A DNA stretch of 38,503 bases from an uncultured Clostridia bacterium (GTDB lineage Bacteria > Bacillota > Clostridia > TANB77 > CAG-508): the NCBI GenBank assembly GCA_934177795.1, contig CAKPPS010000014.1, positions 1 through 38,503 of the forward strand. The letters are read 5' to 3'. How positions within the stretch are numbered: the first letter of the stretch is position 1; every line of letters starts with the position of its first letter. Below the pieces are notes generated by a model. It worked only from the letters and a program-made list of their open reading frames with translations. It was not told the DNA's origin and searched no databases. A program made the translations under genes and the position numbers. Below are positions 1 through 8,418 of the stretch, piece by piece.

Positions 1-94
1 ACATTGTCTACATCGTTATTTGTCTTTTATATGTTTTAAATTTTACAATATTATTCATTTTTTGTCTAGAATATTTCTAAATTTTCTGTAAAAA

Positions 95-1193
95 CTAATT
101 ATTATCTAAATCTTGTTTATTTTGTTGTTGTAATTCAAAAATTGTTTTTTGATTCTCAATTTCTGCTCTGAGTTCCTCTTCAGTTGGTAAATATAATTTA
201 TATTTTGAAGCAAAAAGTTGCTCATTTCCTTTCAAAACAGAATATTTTGCAATATCTTCATCTGTCTCAGAACATAATACAATTCCTATTGTTGGATTAT
301 CGTCTGGTGCTTTTTTTAATTCATCATACATTCTAACATACATATCCATTTGCCCAACATCTTGATGAGTTATTTTTTTAGTTTTTAAATCAATTAAAAC
401 AAAACATTTTAATATATAATTATAAAATACCAAATCTATATAATAGTCTTCCTTTTCAGTATGAATATGTTGTTGTCTTGCAACAAAAGCATATCCTTTT
501 CCGTAGTTCCATTAAAAATTTTTGTAGATTATTTATTATACTAGTTTCAAGTTCTGTTTCTGTAAAACTATCATCTAATGAATATCCTAAAAATTCAGCT
601 ATAACTGGATTTTTAACAAACTCTAATTTATTCATTAAATATTGATTTTCATTTACTTTTTTCATTTCATCTATTACTGGCTCTTTAACTTGAGATTTCA
701 ATAATCTGTAATAATATTGTGATGAAATATTTCTTTGTAAAGTTCTAACACTCCAAGTTTGACTCAAAGCTTCTTTTTTGTACCATTCTCTTGCATCTTT
801 ATCCAATACTTGTAATAGAGTTCTATAATGTGTCCACGATAATAATGTTCGAGATTGTCGACTCACTGCGTCGACAATTTCAGGAAAATTTTTATAGAAA
901 TTTAAAAATCTATATAAATTACTTCTATCAAAACCTTTTCCATACTCCTTTGTTAATTCCTTAGATAGATTCTTTATTACTTCAACACCATAATTTGCTC
1001 TATCTTGTCCTTTTAATTCTTCTTCTGCAATTCTATAACCAATTAACCAATTTCTTTCAACTAATGCTAGATTAACAGATTGATATGCATAATCTCTTGC
1101 AGAATTTATTATTGAGCATATATCTTTTAGAACATTATCAGTTTTAGAATATTTTATAATTGATGAACTTCTATCTATTTTTTCTAAATCCAT
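95..1193 (-). CDS. YhcG/DUF1016-family PDDEXK nuclease-like protein, frame shifted +1 at a CGG codon
   Basis: Two minus-strand frames together give one YhcG-like protein of about 365 residues, normal for the family. The N-terminal 230 codons (1193-504) hold the helical YhcG_N/DUF1016 region with the motif SWTHYRTLL. The remainder (502-95) holds the PDDEXK-like part with the motifs IDLVFYN, CFVLIDLK and HQDVGQMDMYV. Frame 0 runs to a TGA soon after position 503. Skipping one C at 503 turns CTA CGG AAA AGG into CTA-GGA-AAA-GGA and restores the family motif ELGKGYAFVARQ. A TAA in the +1 frame 12 nt upstream limits how early the shift can occur. The start ATG at 1193 follows a good GGAGG. The family is linked to DNA breakage or restriction-like functions, but its substrate is uncertain. 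It is either a conventional frameshift pseudogene or a recoded gene; no other lesion is visible. Confidence 0.85.
501..504 (-). other. Candidate +1 recoding site CTA-CGG-A in the YhcG-like gene
   Basis: Reading GAA CTA CGG AAA AGG in frame 0 leads to an early stop. Reading GGA after dropping the C gives the conserved Leu-Gly-Lys-Gly. There is no homopolymer at the shift point. A purine-rich GGAA lies directly upstream of the CTA codon. This is one of only three in-frame CGG codons in the window. Confidence 0.55.
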
Positions 1194-1249
1194 TATTTTT
1201 ATACCTCCGCTTCTAATAATTATATTTATCTGTTTTATTGTTTTACTTT

Positions 1250-1279
1250 CACTCGTATGTTATAGTAATTGTACGAGTG
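1250..1279 (-). terminator. Inverted repeat between the GNAT-Nudix gene and the YhcG-like gene
   Basis: The 8-bp arms CACTCGTA and TACGAGTG are separated by 14 nt in the short gap between the two genes. There is no clear T-run, so it could be a weak terminator or an operator in front of the YhcG-like gene. Confidence 0.35.
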
Positions 1280-1288
1280 ATTGTAATA

Positions 1289-2278
1289 TTATTTACTTTT
1301 TTCTTCCACAATATGATTACTACTATTATTTACAATAGATAAAATTTGACTAGGATGGATATTATATTCTTTTAGCTTACTAATTTCTACCCATTTAAAG
1401 TTAATCCAATCAGATTCTTTACTTTTAAAAGATTCTTTCTCAATATTACCCATATATTGGCATTTGTAAGTTATAGTTATTTCTTGAATATAATTATCTT
1501 TTTCAGCAATTAATTCCTCACTTACTCCTGCAAAATCAAATTTCAAATTTTCATATCCTAATTCTTCAAAAATTTCTCTTTTTATTGCATCATCGCTTTT
1601 TTCTTGTTCTTTTACTTTTCCTCCTGGCAACATATAGAAGTCCATATCATCTCCATAAAATAAAAGTATTTTTGTTTCATCTGCATTATATATAATTGCA
1701 GAAACTCTATATGCAAAATTAAAATTTTTATTATTATATTTAATATCATCAATTAAGTCATATATATAAAATATCTCTTTATATGCTACCCCTAATTTAT
1801 AAAAATCTTCCTCATGAGTTGATAATTTACCACCCCATTTTTCATATACCATTCTTGCCTTTTGATTATCTTTTAATACTCCAATAATATATCTAGTTGC
1901 TCCATTCTTTCTTGCCCAGTCTTCAAACATATTTTTAAGACTGCTACCTATTCCGCTATCTTGAAAATCAGGATCTATATATAGCCCGATTAAATCAGCA
2001 TATTTCATTTTAAAATATTTATAATTAGAGTTAATAGAACCGCACATTATTCCAACAATTTCCCCTTCATATTCTGCTACAAGTGCAATATTTTTATTAT
2101 TATTACGTATTATTTCATTAAAGTTTTTTTCTTTCTCTTCAACATTTTTTTCTTTTTCTAAAAAAACTTCTTCTGGAAAAATACTTTTATATGCACATCT
2201 CCATACTTTATTTACAAACTTAAACCATTTTGTTGCATCTGTTTCGTTTACTTCTCTTATTTTTATATCGTTTTCCAA
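1289..2278 (-). CDS. GNAT acetyltransferase - Nudix hydrolase fusion protein
   Basis: The start is placed at TTG 2278, seven nt after an AAAGGAG. The upstream ATG at 2347 would overlap the preceding gene and lacks a ribosome binding site. The protein has 329 residues. Residues 1-165 are a GNAT N-acetyltransferase, with the acetyl-CoA loop QDSGIGSSL near 106-114 followed by NQKARMVYEKWGG. Residues about 185-310 are a Nudix domain. The Nudix box at 220-242 matches GX5EX7REUXEEXGU perfectly (GKVKEQE...REIFEELGY), so both halves look catalytically competent. The substrates are unknown. Nudix enzymes cut nucleoside-diphosphate-X compounds, and GNATs acetylate amines or aminoglycoside-like molecules. 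It lies directly downstream of a second GNAT and is probably co-transcribed with it. Confidence 0.88.
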   Translation of the reverse strand: MENDIKIREVNETDATKWFKFVNKVWRCAYKSIFPEEVFLEKEKNVEEKEKNFNEIIRNNNKNIALVAEYEGEIVGIMCGSINSNYKYFKMKYADLIGLYIDPDFQDSGIGSSLKNMFEDWARKNGATRYIIGVLKDNQKARMVYEKWGGKLSTHEEDFYKLGVAYKEIFYIYDLIDDIKYNNKNFNFAYRVSAIIYNADETKILLFYGDDMDFYMLPGGKVKEQEKSDDAIKREIFEELGYENLKFDFAGVSEELIAEKDNYIQEITITYKCQYMGNIEKESFKSKESDWINFKWVEISKLKEYNIHPSQILSIVNNSSNHIVEEKSK

Positions 2279-2294
2279 ACTATCAACTCCTTTT

Positions 2295-2831
2295 TTATTT
2301 TCTACATTTTTGCTTACTATAATATTCCACTCCTGAATATGTACCATCCAAATTTATTCTTCTATTTGCAATATACCCATCTTTGATGAACCCTGCCTTT
2401 ATTAAAACTTTAGATGAAGCTTTATTATTTTCATTACAAGATGCTTCAACTAAATAATAGTTACGTTCATTTAGTAAATAATTTGATACAGCAATTGTTG
2501 CTTCTGTTGTATATCCATTTCCCCAATAATCATATAAAACGACATATCCTATTGTGCAATAATTGTTCTTTTTATTAATTCCATTTACAGATATATTTCC
2601 AATAGGTAACCCGTTCTCTCTAAGCGTTATTACCCATCTTTCACAATTATCTTCATCAGAATTTTTAATCCATTCTTTAATACAATTTAATTCTTCTTCT
2701 TTTGATAATTCAGGAAATTTTATATATGTTGCCAATCTTCTATCAGTTAATATTTCATATTGCATATCAATATCTGATTCCTTAAATCTTCTTAAAATTA
2801 GTCTTTTTGTTTCTATTTTGGGACTTAGCAT
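2295..2831 (-). CDS. GNAT acetyltransferase, RimJ/RimL type
   Basis: This 178-residue protein opens with the typical RimJ/RimL pattern IETKRLILRRFKESD. It carries the acetyl-CoA binding loop YWGNGYTTEA and the downstream NNKASSKVLIKAGF segment. Members acetylate protein N-termini, spermidine or antibiotics; the substrate here cannot be told. The start ATG at 2831 has an AGGAGATG ribosome binding site. The stop lies 16 nt before the TTG start of the GNAT-Nudix fusion, so the two are likely translated from one message. Confidence 0.88.
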   Translation of the reverse strand: MLSPKIETKRLILRRFKESDIDMQYEILTDRRLATYIKFPELSKEEELNCIKEWIKNSDEDNCERWVITLRENGLPIGNISVNGINKKNNYCTIGYVVLYDYWGNGYTTEATIAVSNYLLNERNYYLVEASCNENNKASSKVLIKAGFIKDGYIANRRINLDGTYSGVEYYSKQKCRK

Positions 2832-2842
2832 AAAATCATCTC

Positions 2843-2974
2843 CTAATCAATTATCTTTTTTATTTCCATTAATTTATTGTATATTTCTTTTGCTTTTTCA
2901 ACTCGTTGCAACGCACTTTCTCTATTTCTTATTAAAATCTCTTTTTTTCTATTAAATTCTTTTATATCTTCCAT
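2843..2974 (-). CDS. Small charged hypothetical protein (43 residues)
   Basis: The ORF begins with ATG at 2974 after an AGGTGATG ribosome binding site and ends with TAG at 2843. It encodes a Lys/Glu-rich, probably helical peptide (MEDIKEFNRKKEILI...). It sits 13 nt after the stop of the preceding gene and 11 nt before the start of the next, so spacing and ribosome binding site fit a real operon gene. No family is recognised. It could be a small coiled-coil accessory protein. Confidence 0.5.
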   Translation of the reverse strand: MEDIKEFNRKKEILIRNRESALQRVEKAKEIYNKLMEIKKIID

Positions 2975-2987
2975 AACATCACCTATT

Positions 2988-3779
2988 TTATTCTTGTTGT
3001 TTTGCATTTTGTAATTCACTTAATGCCCTTTCATCCATTTGTATTTCTCTTTTACTTTTATCTTTTTGTGTTGTTGGAACATTAACCGTAGCTTTCCCAA
3101 TTTCTTCTTGAGTAAATATTTTATTTTTTGTCATAGCTATATATTGCTCATAAAATTGTTGTAATTCCATTTCTTCTAATGTATATCCAGTTAAATCCAT
3201 CACTTCTGCTTGTCTATCTTTGTAATATTCTTCAAGTTGATTACTTAATCTATCATCCAATAAATATTTTGATTTAATATCCTCAATCGGACATGCAGAC
3301 ATCATATATGTCACTATATCTTCTCGTCTGTATGTAATATTGCCAGTAGAATTATTTCTTAACACACAAACTTTAATATTTTGTGCTGGAATTTTTCGAC
3401 TTGTACAAGCATCAGCAAATCTGTCAATATTATCATCCTGCTCATTTATTATATTATCTGCTTCAAATTTTATATAGATTCTATCCTCACCATCACGCTC
3501 TTGATAATATTCATCCATAGACATTTCATTTGGTGCTTTTCCATATTCTTGCCATTGCCTATATTTTCTTCTACAAGTACAATCAAAAGTTACAACACCT
3601 TCTTTACCTTCACTATAAAAAACTTTCTTTCTTTCGTCTGATGTTTCTTCTCTTAAATCTGCTTCTGCTAAATCAGGATTTAATCCGTTTACCATTATTG
3701 ACTCAATATCACTTATTGGACTATGCCTATAATATTCTTGTTTTTCTGTTCCTCCAAATAATAATTCTTTATCTTCCAT
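2988..3779 (-). CDS. Hypothetical protein, possibly with an ADP-ribosyltransferase-like N-terminal half
   Basis: This 263-residue soluble protein starts at ATG 3779 after AAAGGAG. I do not recognise a named family. The N-terminal half has the pattern YYRHSPISDIESIMVNGLNP, then a hydrophobic VFYSEGKEGVVTF, then IYIKFEAD. This loosely resembles the 'H..(8-10)..I...GL' opening of KptA/DarT-like ADP-ribosyltransferase folds, which is a guess from the pattern only. The C-terminal third is highly charged and ends in a Lys/Gln-rich tail. The next gene upstream, 11 nt away, encodes another unrecognised protein, and the two probably form a unit. Confidence 0.7.
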   Translation of the reverse strand: MEDKELLFGGTEKQEYYRHSPISDIESIMVNGLNPDLAEADLREETSDERKKVFYSEGKEGVVTFDCTCRRKYRQWQEYGKAPNEMSMDEYYQERDGEDRIYIKFEADNIINEQDDNIDRFADACTSRKIPAQNIKVCVLRNNSTGNITYRREDIVTYMMSACPIEDIKSKYLLDDRLSNQLEEYYKDRQAEVMDLTGYTLEEMELQQFYEQYIAMTKNKIFTQEEIGKATVNVPTTQKDKSKREIQMDERALSELQNAKQQE

Positions 3780-3790
3780 ACATAACTCCT

Positions 3791-4255
3791 TTAAAATACA
3801 TTAAATATTCTTTTGAAAAAATTTATAATCTTTTCATAAAATTTTTCTTTTTTTACTTCTATTGGTAAATTAGAAATTTCAATAGTATCCTTTTCTGTAT
3901 TTTCTATAACACTTTCAGCATTTTTCTTTTTAAATATATCATCAGGATTATACTTTTGGGCTTTTTCTTCTTCAAGTTTTTGCCTATCAGATTTTTCCTT
4001 TGCTTCTATTCTTTCTTTTTGATATGGAGTTGCCCAATAATCTCTAAAAATATTAGCAAATATTGCCTTTGTTTCTTCTAACAAATCCTGTTCTTCAAAA
4101 CTTTTATTTATATCAACTTTAAAATCATAATCATTATCCATTTTTGCTTTAAATGTATCAATCATTGTTTGTGGTATCTTATCTACACTTTCTTTTGGTA
4201 CAAAATTTAATATTTCCATTACTTCTTTATATGCTTTTGAATAGTTATCTTCCAT
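3791..4255 (-). CDS. Hypothetical charged protein with a C-terminal hydrophobic/basic helix
   Basis: The protein has 154 residues, starting at ATG 4255 behind an AGAGGTAACC site. It resembles a hypothetical family I associate with gut clostridia: an N-terminal helical section (EVMEILNFVPKESVDKIPQ), a central LLEETKAIFANIFRDYWAT segment, a charged linker with KYNPDDIFKKK and a final amphipathic FYEKIINFFKRIFNVF. The last 16 residues could bind a membrane peripherally. No catalytic motif is visible. It is the first gene of the accessory operon that continues to 1289. Confidence 0.7.
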   Translation of the reverse strand: MEDNYSKAYKEVMEILNFVPKESVDKIPQTMIDTFKAKMDNDYDFKVDINKSFEEQDLLEETKAIFANIFRDYWATPYQKERIEAKEKSDRQKLEEEKAQKYNPDDIFKKKNAESVIENTEKDTIEISNLPIEVKKEKFYEKIINFFKRIFNVF

Positions 4256-4374
4256 CTTTGGTTACCTCTTTTTAATTTTATAAAATAATACAACTTATTT
4301 ATATCATAAAAACTAAAAACATACAACAATCTTACTAACTTTCATTTATATAAAATGTTTAAGTTTAAAGAATT

Positions 4375-4407
4375 TTAGAGAGCTAATTATATCAACTAAC
4401 TCTCTAA
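4375..4407 (-). other. RNA hairpin downstream of int1
   Basis: The 226-nt gap 4256-4481 contains one clear structure. Arms TTAGAGAG/CTCTCTAA extend to about 14 bp with two G-U pairs only when read on the minus strand, with a 5-nt loop. No U-tract follows, so it is not a textbook terminator. It may end the int1 transcript or lie near the element boundary. Confidence 0.4.
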
Positions 4408-4481
4408 TTATATAACAAAATTTTGCTATATTATTTATATTGAAATTTTATATTCTATAATTTCATCAATTACATCTGAAT

Positions 4482-5730
4482 TTATAGTATTTCATAGCAA
4501 TCCGTTGCATTTTTTCTTGTTTCATCTGTACTTGAAATGTAATAATTCTCTGTTGTTTTAATATCTTTATGTCCCAATACATCTGCAACATCTCTTATTT
4601 CTACACCGTTTCTTAAAATCGTGGTCGCATAACTTCCCCTTAAATCATAAAATCTACAATTTTCTATACCTAACTCATCATGAATTATTTTATATGGATA
4701 TTTTATAATATCTGTACCACAATATTTACCATCATCTCTTGTAAAAACTAAATTAGCTTGTAAAAACTAAATTAGCAGGTTTCATTGATAAAATATTTGA
4801 TTGATTTTCTACTATTTGATATTCCAATACCTTACCATATTGATTTTTAACTTCTTCAAAATGATAATTATGATATTCTTTACCATATAAACTTTTCAAT
4901 TCAGTTTGTTTATCTTTAAAATTTACTAAAGCTTTCATAAGTGTTGGGCTAATATGAATTTGCCTTTCTCCACTTTTAGTTTTCGTTGTTCCAATATACC
5001 ATCTACCATTTTCATTCTTTTTCTTGTCAAAAACAGAATGTCTAACATTTATAACTTTATTTTCAAAATCTATATTTTTCCATGTTAATGCACATAATTC
5101 TCCTAGTCTCATTCCTGTAAAACATGATGTTATAAAAGCACAAGTGAAAGTGTCATCATCTTTAAACCTAATTAAAATTTTATCAATTTCTTCTTGTGTA
5201 TATAAGTGCTTTTTAAAATCACTATCCTCTTCAATTTTGGGCAACCTCAATGTCAAACTTGGATTATACCTTATAAATCCATAAACATCTGTTGCTTCTC
5301 TAAAAGTTCCCTTCATTACTTTTAATATATTTTTAAAATAATTTCTAGAAAATGAATATTTATTACATAATTCTGTTAAGAAACTATTCAAAGTTACATT
5401 TGTTATTGCACTTAATCTATATATTCCAAGCATTGGTTTTAAATATTTCTCTATAATATTTTTGTACGCTTCTTGTGTTGTATATTTCAAGTTAATTTTA
5501 CAATAATTTTCATACCAATACTCTAAATAGTCATGATATGACATTTGAGATTCTTTTATAACTACACCTGTCCTTATATATTCTTCATAAGCTATTGTTC
5601 CTGCTTCTTGTGCCTCAATTTTTGTTTTAAATCCACCTTTTGTTATTCTTTTTCTTTTATTATTTACTTTACTTACATCAAAACAATATTCATAACTTTT
5701 ACCCCCTTTCCTTATTCTAACACTCGACAT
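4482..5730 (-). pseudogene. Tyrosine recombinase/integrase int1, broken by a 19-bp tandem duplication
   Basis: Frame 0 from ATG 5730 (GGAG ribosome binding site) gives 325 residues and stops at 4753, right after the motif NLVFTS. Removing one copy of the directly repeated 19-bp unit (4738-4756 = 4757-4775) restores a protein of about 409 residues ending at 4482. The restored part contains FYDLRGSYAT, LGHKDIKTTENYY and the catalytic Tyr. The N-terminal half has an AP2-like arm-binding region and a SAM-like core-binding region (DYLEYWYEN...). The catalytic domain has TGMRLGEL with the first Arg. The H of the usual HxxR is Tyr (YDLR). The lesion is an exact repeat and looks recent. The protein is a clear paralogue of int2 in the same operon. 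Confidence 0.9.
4738..4775. repeat. Perfect 19-bp tandem duplication inside int1
   Basis: Two identical adjacent copies, each starting cttgtaaaaact and ending aaattag, occupy 4738-4756 and 4757-4775. Nineteen is not a multiple of three, so the second copy shifts the frame and creates a TAA after ACA AGC. Confidence 0.95.
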
Positions 5731-5732
5731 TT

Positions 5733-5972
5733 CTATTCAACTCCTTCTGCATTTAACTTTTTTATATCCTCTAAATTCGATAAATCATTACCTTCATTTT
5801 CTTGTAAAAATTCTTCTAAAGCAGATTTACGAATTTTTAAACTCTTAAGCTTTACAGCTTTTAACTTTCCTTTTTTTATTAATTCATATATATAATTTGG
5901 GCTTGAATGAAGTATTTTAGCAACTTCATGTGTTGTATAAATCATTTTTTCTTCAATTACATTTGTTTTCAT
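5733..5972 (-). CDS. Excisionase-family helix-turn-helix DNA-binding protein
   Basis: The 79-residue protein has a MerR-like winged-helix start typical of the 'DNA binding domain, excisionase family': MIYTTHEVAKILHSSPNYIYELIKKGKLKAVK. The HTH lies at about residues 11-40. It probably directs excision by the neighbouring recombinases or regulates the operon. Its ATG overlaps the relaxase stop codon by one base (TAATG) and int1 starts 2 nt after its stop, so translation is coupled through mob-xis-int1. Confidence 0.85.
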   Translation of the reverse strand: MKTNVIEEKMIYTTHEVAKILHSSPNYIYELIKKGKLKAVKLKSLKIRKSALEEFLQENEGNDLSNLEDIKKLNAEGVE

Positions 5973-6955
5973 TATCTTTCTATCTCCTTTCCTTTTGCTC
6001 TTTCTTTAGCATCAATCTCATCTAAGATTTCTTTTGGAACTTTCTTTATATATTTTTCATATTTATTAAGTTGACTTTGCATATTTCTTAACTTCATATC
6101 AGTTTCAAATTCTTTATCAACCATTTTATCTTTTAATTTGTGGTTTTCTTCTACAAGTTCCTTATTATCATATTTCTGGTTAATTACCTTTATTTCCAAT
6201 TCTCTAATATAATCTTTATAAGAATTTACTTTAGCTGAAAATTTTTGAACTTTTGGTACAAATTCAGATAGTATATCCATAGCCTCTGCTTTATCTTTTT
6301 TCATACCAATCAAATTTATATTTTCTATTGAATTTGATAATTTATGATATAAATAGTCCAAATTATCAGCTAATTTAAATAACCAAGTTGGAATATGCTT
6401 TCTTTTTGTTACTTGTGCAGATTGCCCTCTTTTTAATTCAGGCCATCTTTCGTGCATAAACTCATAATATCTTGTTTGCCATTCTGATAGGCTCTTTTGA
6501 TTTCCTAATATGCTTTTAGCAGATAATTTCCCATCTTGATTTATTGGACAAAATGCTAAATGCATATGAGGTGTTTTTTCATCCATATGAACCACAGCTG
6601 ATATTATTTTATCTTCTCCTATTTCTGATTTCATAAACTCTGTTGCTCTTTCAAAATATTCTTTTTGTTCTTTATCACTTAATTTACTCATAAACTCTGG
6701 AGAAGCTGTTATTAATGTTTCAACCAATCTTATACTATCTTTTCTTGTTTTACATTCATATTTTTTTATTAATTCTTTTATTTTTCTACCATAAGTGTAT
6801 TTGGGTGCTTGTATTATATGGTAGTTATCTTTTGATCTATTAATATCTATATCAGGATTACTTTTATAAGCTTCTTTTTTTCTCTCATTATGTCTTTCAC
6901 AACCAGCAATCGCACCACCTTTATCTTTTTTAAATCTTAATATTGTATATGGCAT
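5972..6955 (-). CDS. MobV-family (Pre/Mob) relaxase
   Basis: The 327-residue protein begins MPYTILRFKKDKGGAIAGCERHNER, the usual MobV/Pre opening. The metal-binding motif HMDEKTPHMHLAF is at 123-135 (His123, His130, His132). The C-terminal half is a long coiled coil (about 230-320), as in other MobV proteins. MobV relaxases nick an oriT and lead the single strand into a recipient using another element's secretion system. The start at 6955 lies 4 nt past the int2 stop, with GGAG inside the end of int2. No oriT can be named with confidence; it may lie in 8174-8418 or within int2. Confidence 0.92.
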   Translation of the reverse strand: MPYTILRFKKDKGGAIAGCERHNERKKEAYKSNPDIDINRSKDNYHIIQAPKYTYGRKIKELIKKYECKTRKDSIRLVETLITASPEFMSKLSDKEQKEYFERATEFMKSEIGEDKIISAVVHMDEKTPHMHLAFCPINQDGKLSAKSILGNQKSLSEWQTRYYEFMHERWPELKRGQSAQVTKRKHIPTWLFKLADNLDYLYHKLSNSIENINLIGMKKDKAEAMDILSEFVPKVQKFSAKVNSYKDYIRELEIKVINQKYDNKELVEENHKLKDKMVDKEFETDMKLRNMQSQLNKYEKYIKKVPKEILDEIDAKERAKGKEIER

Positions 6956-6958
6956 ATA

Positions 6959-8173
6959 TCATTCTCCAACATAAATATTATAAGTAATATCAATGTTTCT
7001 ATGTCCTAATCTCTTTGAAACAGCTTTTATATCACTTCCAGCTTCAATTAATCTTGTAGCATGTGTATCTCTAAAATCATGAAATCTACAAGGAATACCT
7101 AATTCATAATGAATTACTTTAAACGGATATTTTGAGCTATCTGTACCTTCATACACTCCATTATTTTTTATAAATACAAAATTAACCTCTGGTAAAGCAA
7201 CATCTATTTCAGCATGTGCATTTATAATTTTAATTTCTTCTTTATTATTATATGGATTTATAACTGTCTTTTTATAATGTTTCATATATGTATCGACATA
7301 ATTTTTTCTATGTATTTCTTGTTCATTTTTATATTCCTTTAGTGCATTTACAAGTGTATCTCCTATTGGAATTGTTCTATAACTAGTTTGTGTTTTACAA
7401 GTTCCAAAATACCATACTGTAGTTGAATTTCCACTTAGATGTCTTTGCTTTGTTGACCCTACTTGATTTTTCTTTAATATATTTTTATTTACAGTTATTG
7501 TTTTATTTTTAAAATCAATATCTTCCCAAGTTAGTGCAAATACCTCTGCAATTCTCATTCCAGTACAATATGCAGTTAAGAAAGCATAATAAACACAATG
7601 ATTATTTTTAAATCTTTCTAATATCATGTTAATTTCCTCGTTAGTAAATATGTGTACTGGATCCTCTGGTGGAATATCGTATTTAGGTAGTTTTAGATTT
7701 TCTGTGGAATTAAATTTAATATACTCATTTTCTGTTGCATAATTAAAAGAACATTTTAATACTTTTCTTATGTTATTCAAAAAATTTTTACTATAGCCTT
7801 TTTCAACATATACCTTATTTAAAAAATCTTGTAATGTTTGTTTTGTTATTTGAGACAGTTTATAAAAGCCTAAATTAGGTTTTAAATGATTTTTTACTAT
7901 ATTGCTATATGCTTCTATAGTATGATATTTTAAATTGATTTTACAATGATTATCTAACCAATAATCTAAAAAATCGCTATAACTAATATCACTTACTGAA
8001 AAAGATTTTCCAGTATTTAAGTATTCATTATATGCTAGTATTCCCTCCCTCTCTGCTTCAGATTTTGTTCTAAAACCTGATTTATTTAAAAATTTCCTTT
8101 TACCATCAACACTTGCTATTTCGAATTTATATTGATAGAATTTTCCCCTTTTTTGAATTGTTACATTCGACAT
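6959..8173 (-). CDS. Tyrosine recombinase/integrase int2 (short C-terminus)
   Basis: This 404-residue phage-type integrase has an AP2-like N-terminus (QYKFEIASVDGKRKFLNKSGF), a SAM-like core-binding domain (about 65-170) and a catalytic domain. The catalytic domain carries Arg in TGMRIAEV, RFHDFRDTHAT (HxxR) and LGHRNIDIT, with the putative nucleophile Tyr401. The protein stops three residues after that Tyr, about 15 residues shorter than reconstructed int1, so the C-terminal helix that normally swaps between protomers is absent. It may have lost activity or end naturally here. The start at 8173 has AAAGGAG. It is the first gene of the int2-mob-xis-int1 operon. Confidence 0.9.
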   Translation of the reverse strand: MSNVTIQKRGKFYQYKFEIASVDGKRKFLNKSGFRTKSEAEREGILAYNEYLNTGKSFSVSDISYSDFLDYWLDNHCKINLKYHTIEAYSNIVKNHLKPNLGFYKLSQITKQTLQDFLNKVYVEKGYSKNFLNNIRKVLKCSFNYATENEYIKFNSTENLKLPKYDIPPEDPVHIFTNEEINMILERFKNNHCVYYAFLTAYCTGMRIAEVFALTWEDIDFKNKTITVNKNILKKNQVGSTKQRHLSGNSTTVWYFGTCKTQTSYRTIPIGDTLVNALKEYKNEQEIHRKNYVDTYMKHYKKTVINPYNNKEEIKIINAHAEIDVALPEVNFVFIKNNGVYEGTDSSKYPFKVIHYELGIPCRFHDFRDTHATRLIEAGSDIKAVSKRLGHRNIDITYNIYVGE

Positions 8174-8221
8174 TTTTTATTTCTCCTTTCATTTTTCGAA
8201 TGTAAACATATATTTTAATAC

Positions 8222-8262
8222 AAAAATAAAAATGCTAACACGAATGTTAACATTTCTATTTT
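8222..8262 (-). terminator. Hairpin terminator downstream of secA
   Basis: An 11-bp stem (8230-8240 with 8245-8255) with one G-U pair and a UUCG loop on the minus strand is followed by TTTATTTTT. On the plus strand it is also followed by T-rich sequence, so it could stop transcription both ways. It lies about 160 bp past secA and just upstream of int2. Confidence 0.7.
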
Positions 8263-8273
8263 TTTATTTTCAC

Positions 8274-8364
8274 TTTGTTTGCAAGTCTATAATTCTTTAT
8301 TTTCAAGCATTTCGTAGATTTTATTTCAATTTATGAAAACACTTTGCAAACAAAATGCAAACAA
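8274..8364. repeat. TTTGTTTGCAA inverted repeats in the secA-int2 gap
   Basis: The 11-bp arm TTTGTTTGCAA at 8274-8284 recurs inverted as TTGCAAACAAA at 8344-8354. A partial copy TGCAAACAA follows at 8356-8364, and another TTTGCAAA lies near 8394. Clustered short repeats next to an integrase gene fit recombinase arm-type or regulatory binding sites. This reading comes from position only. Confidence 0.4.
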
Positions 8365-8418
8365 TTAGGTATGTTTTCATATTTATGTTGATTTTGCAAA
8401 TCTCTGAAAGTATTGATT

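Larger units (their letters stand above)
4482..8418 (-). mobile_element. Small integrative mobilizable element next to the secA 3' end (approximate limits)
   Basis: Four minus-strand genes, int2-mob(MobV)-xis-int1, lie in one tight operon between the secA stop and an unrelated accessory operon. Recombinase, excisionase and relaxase without conjugation genes define a mobilizable, not self-transmissible, element. I found no convincing direct repeats marking attL/attR, so the ends are estimated from gene content. With int1 broken and int2 shortened, the element may be immobile now. Confidence 0.7.

Noticed and set aside
4738..4775. The int1 break as another recoding or translational bypass site
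   Set aside because: It is an exact tandem duplication with no CGG codon. A simple replication slip explains it fully.
4256..8418. Direct repeats marking attL/attR of the mobilizable element
   Set aside because: Short AT-rich matches exist but nothing of convincing length pairs the region near 4256-4480 with that near 8270-8420.
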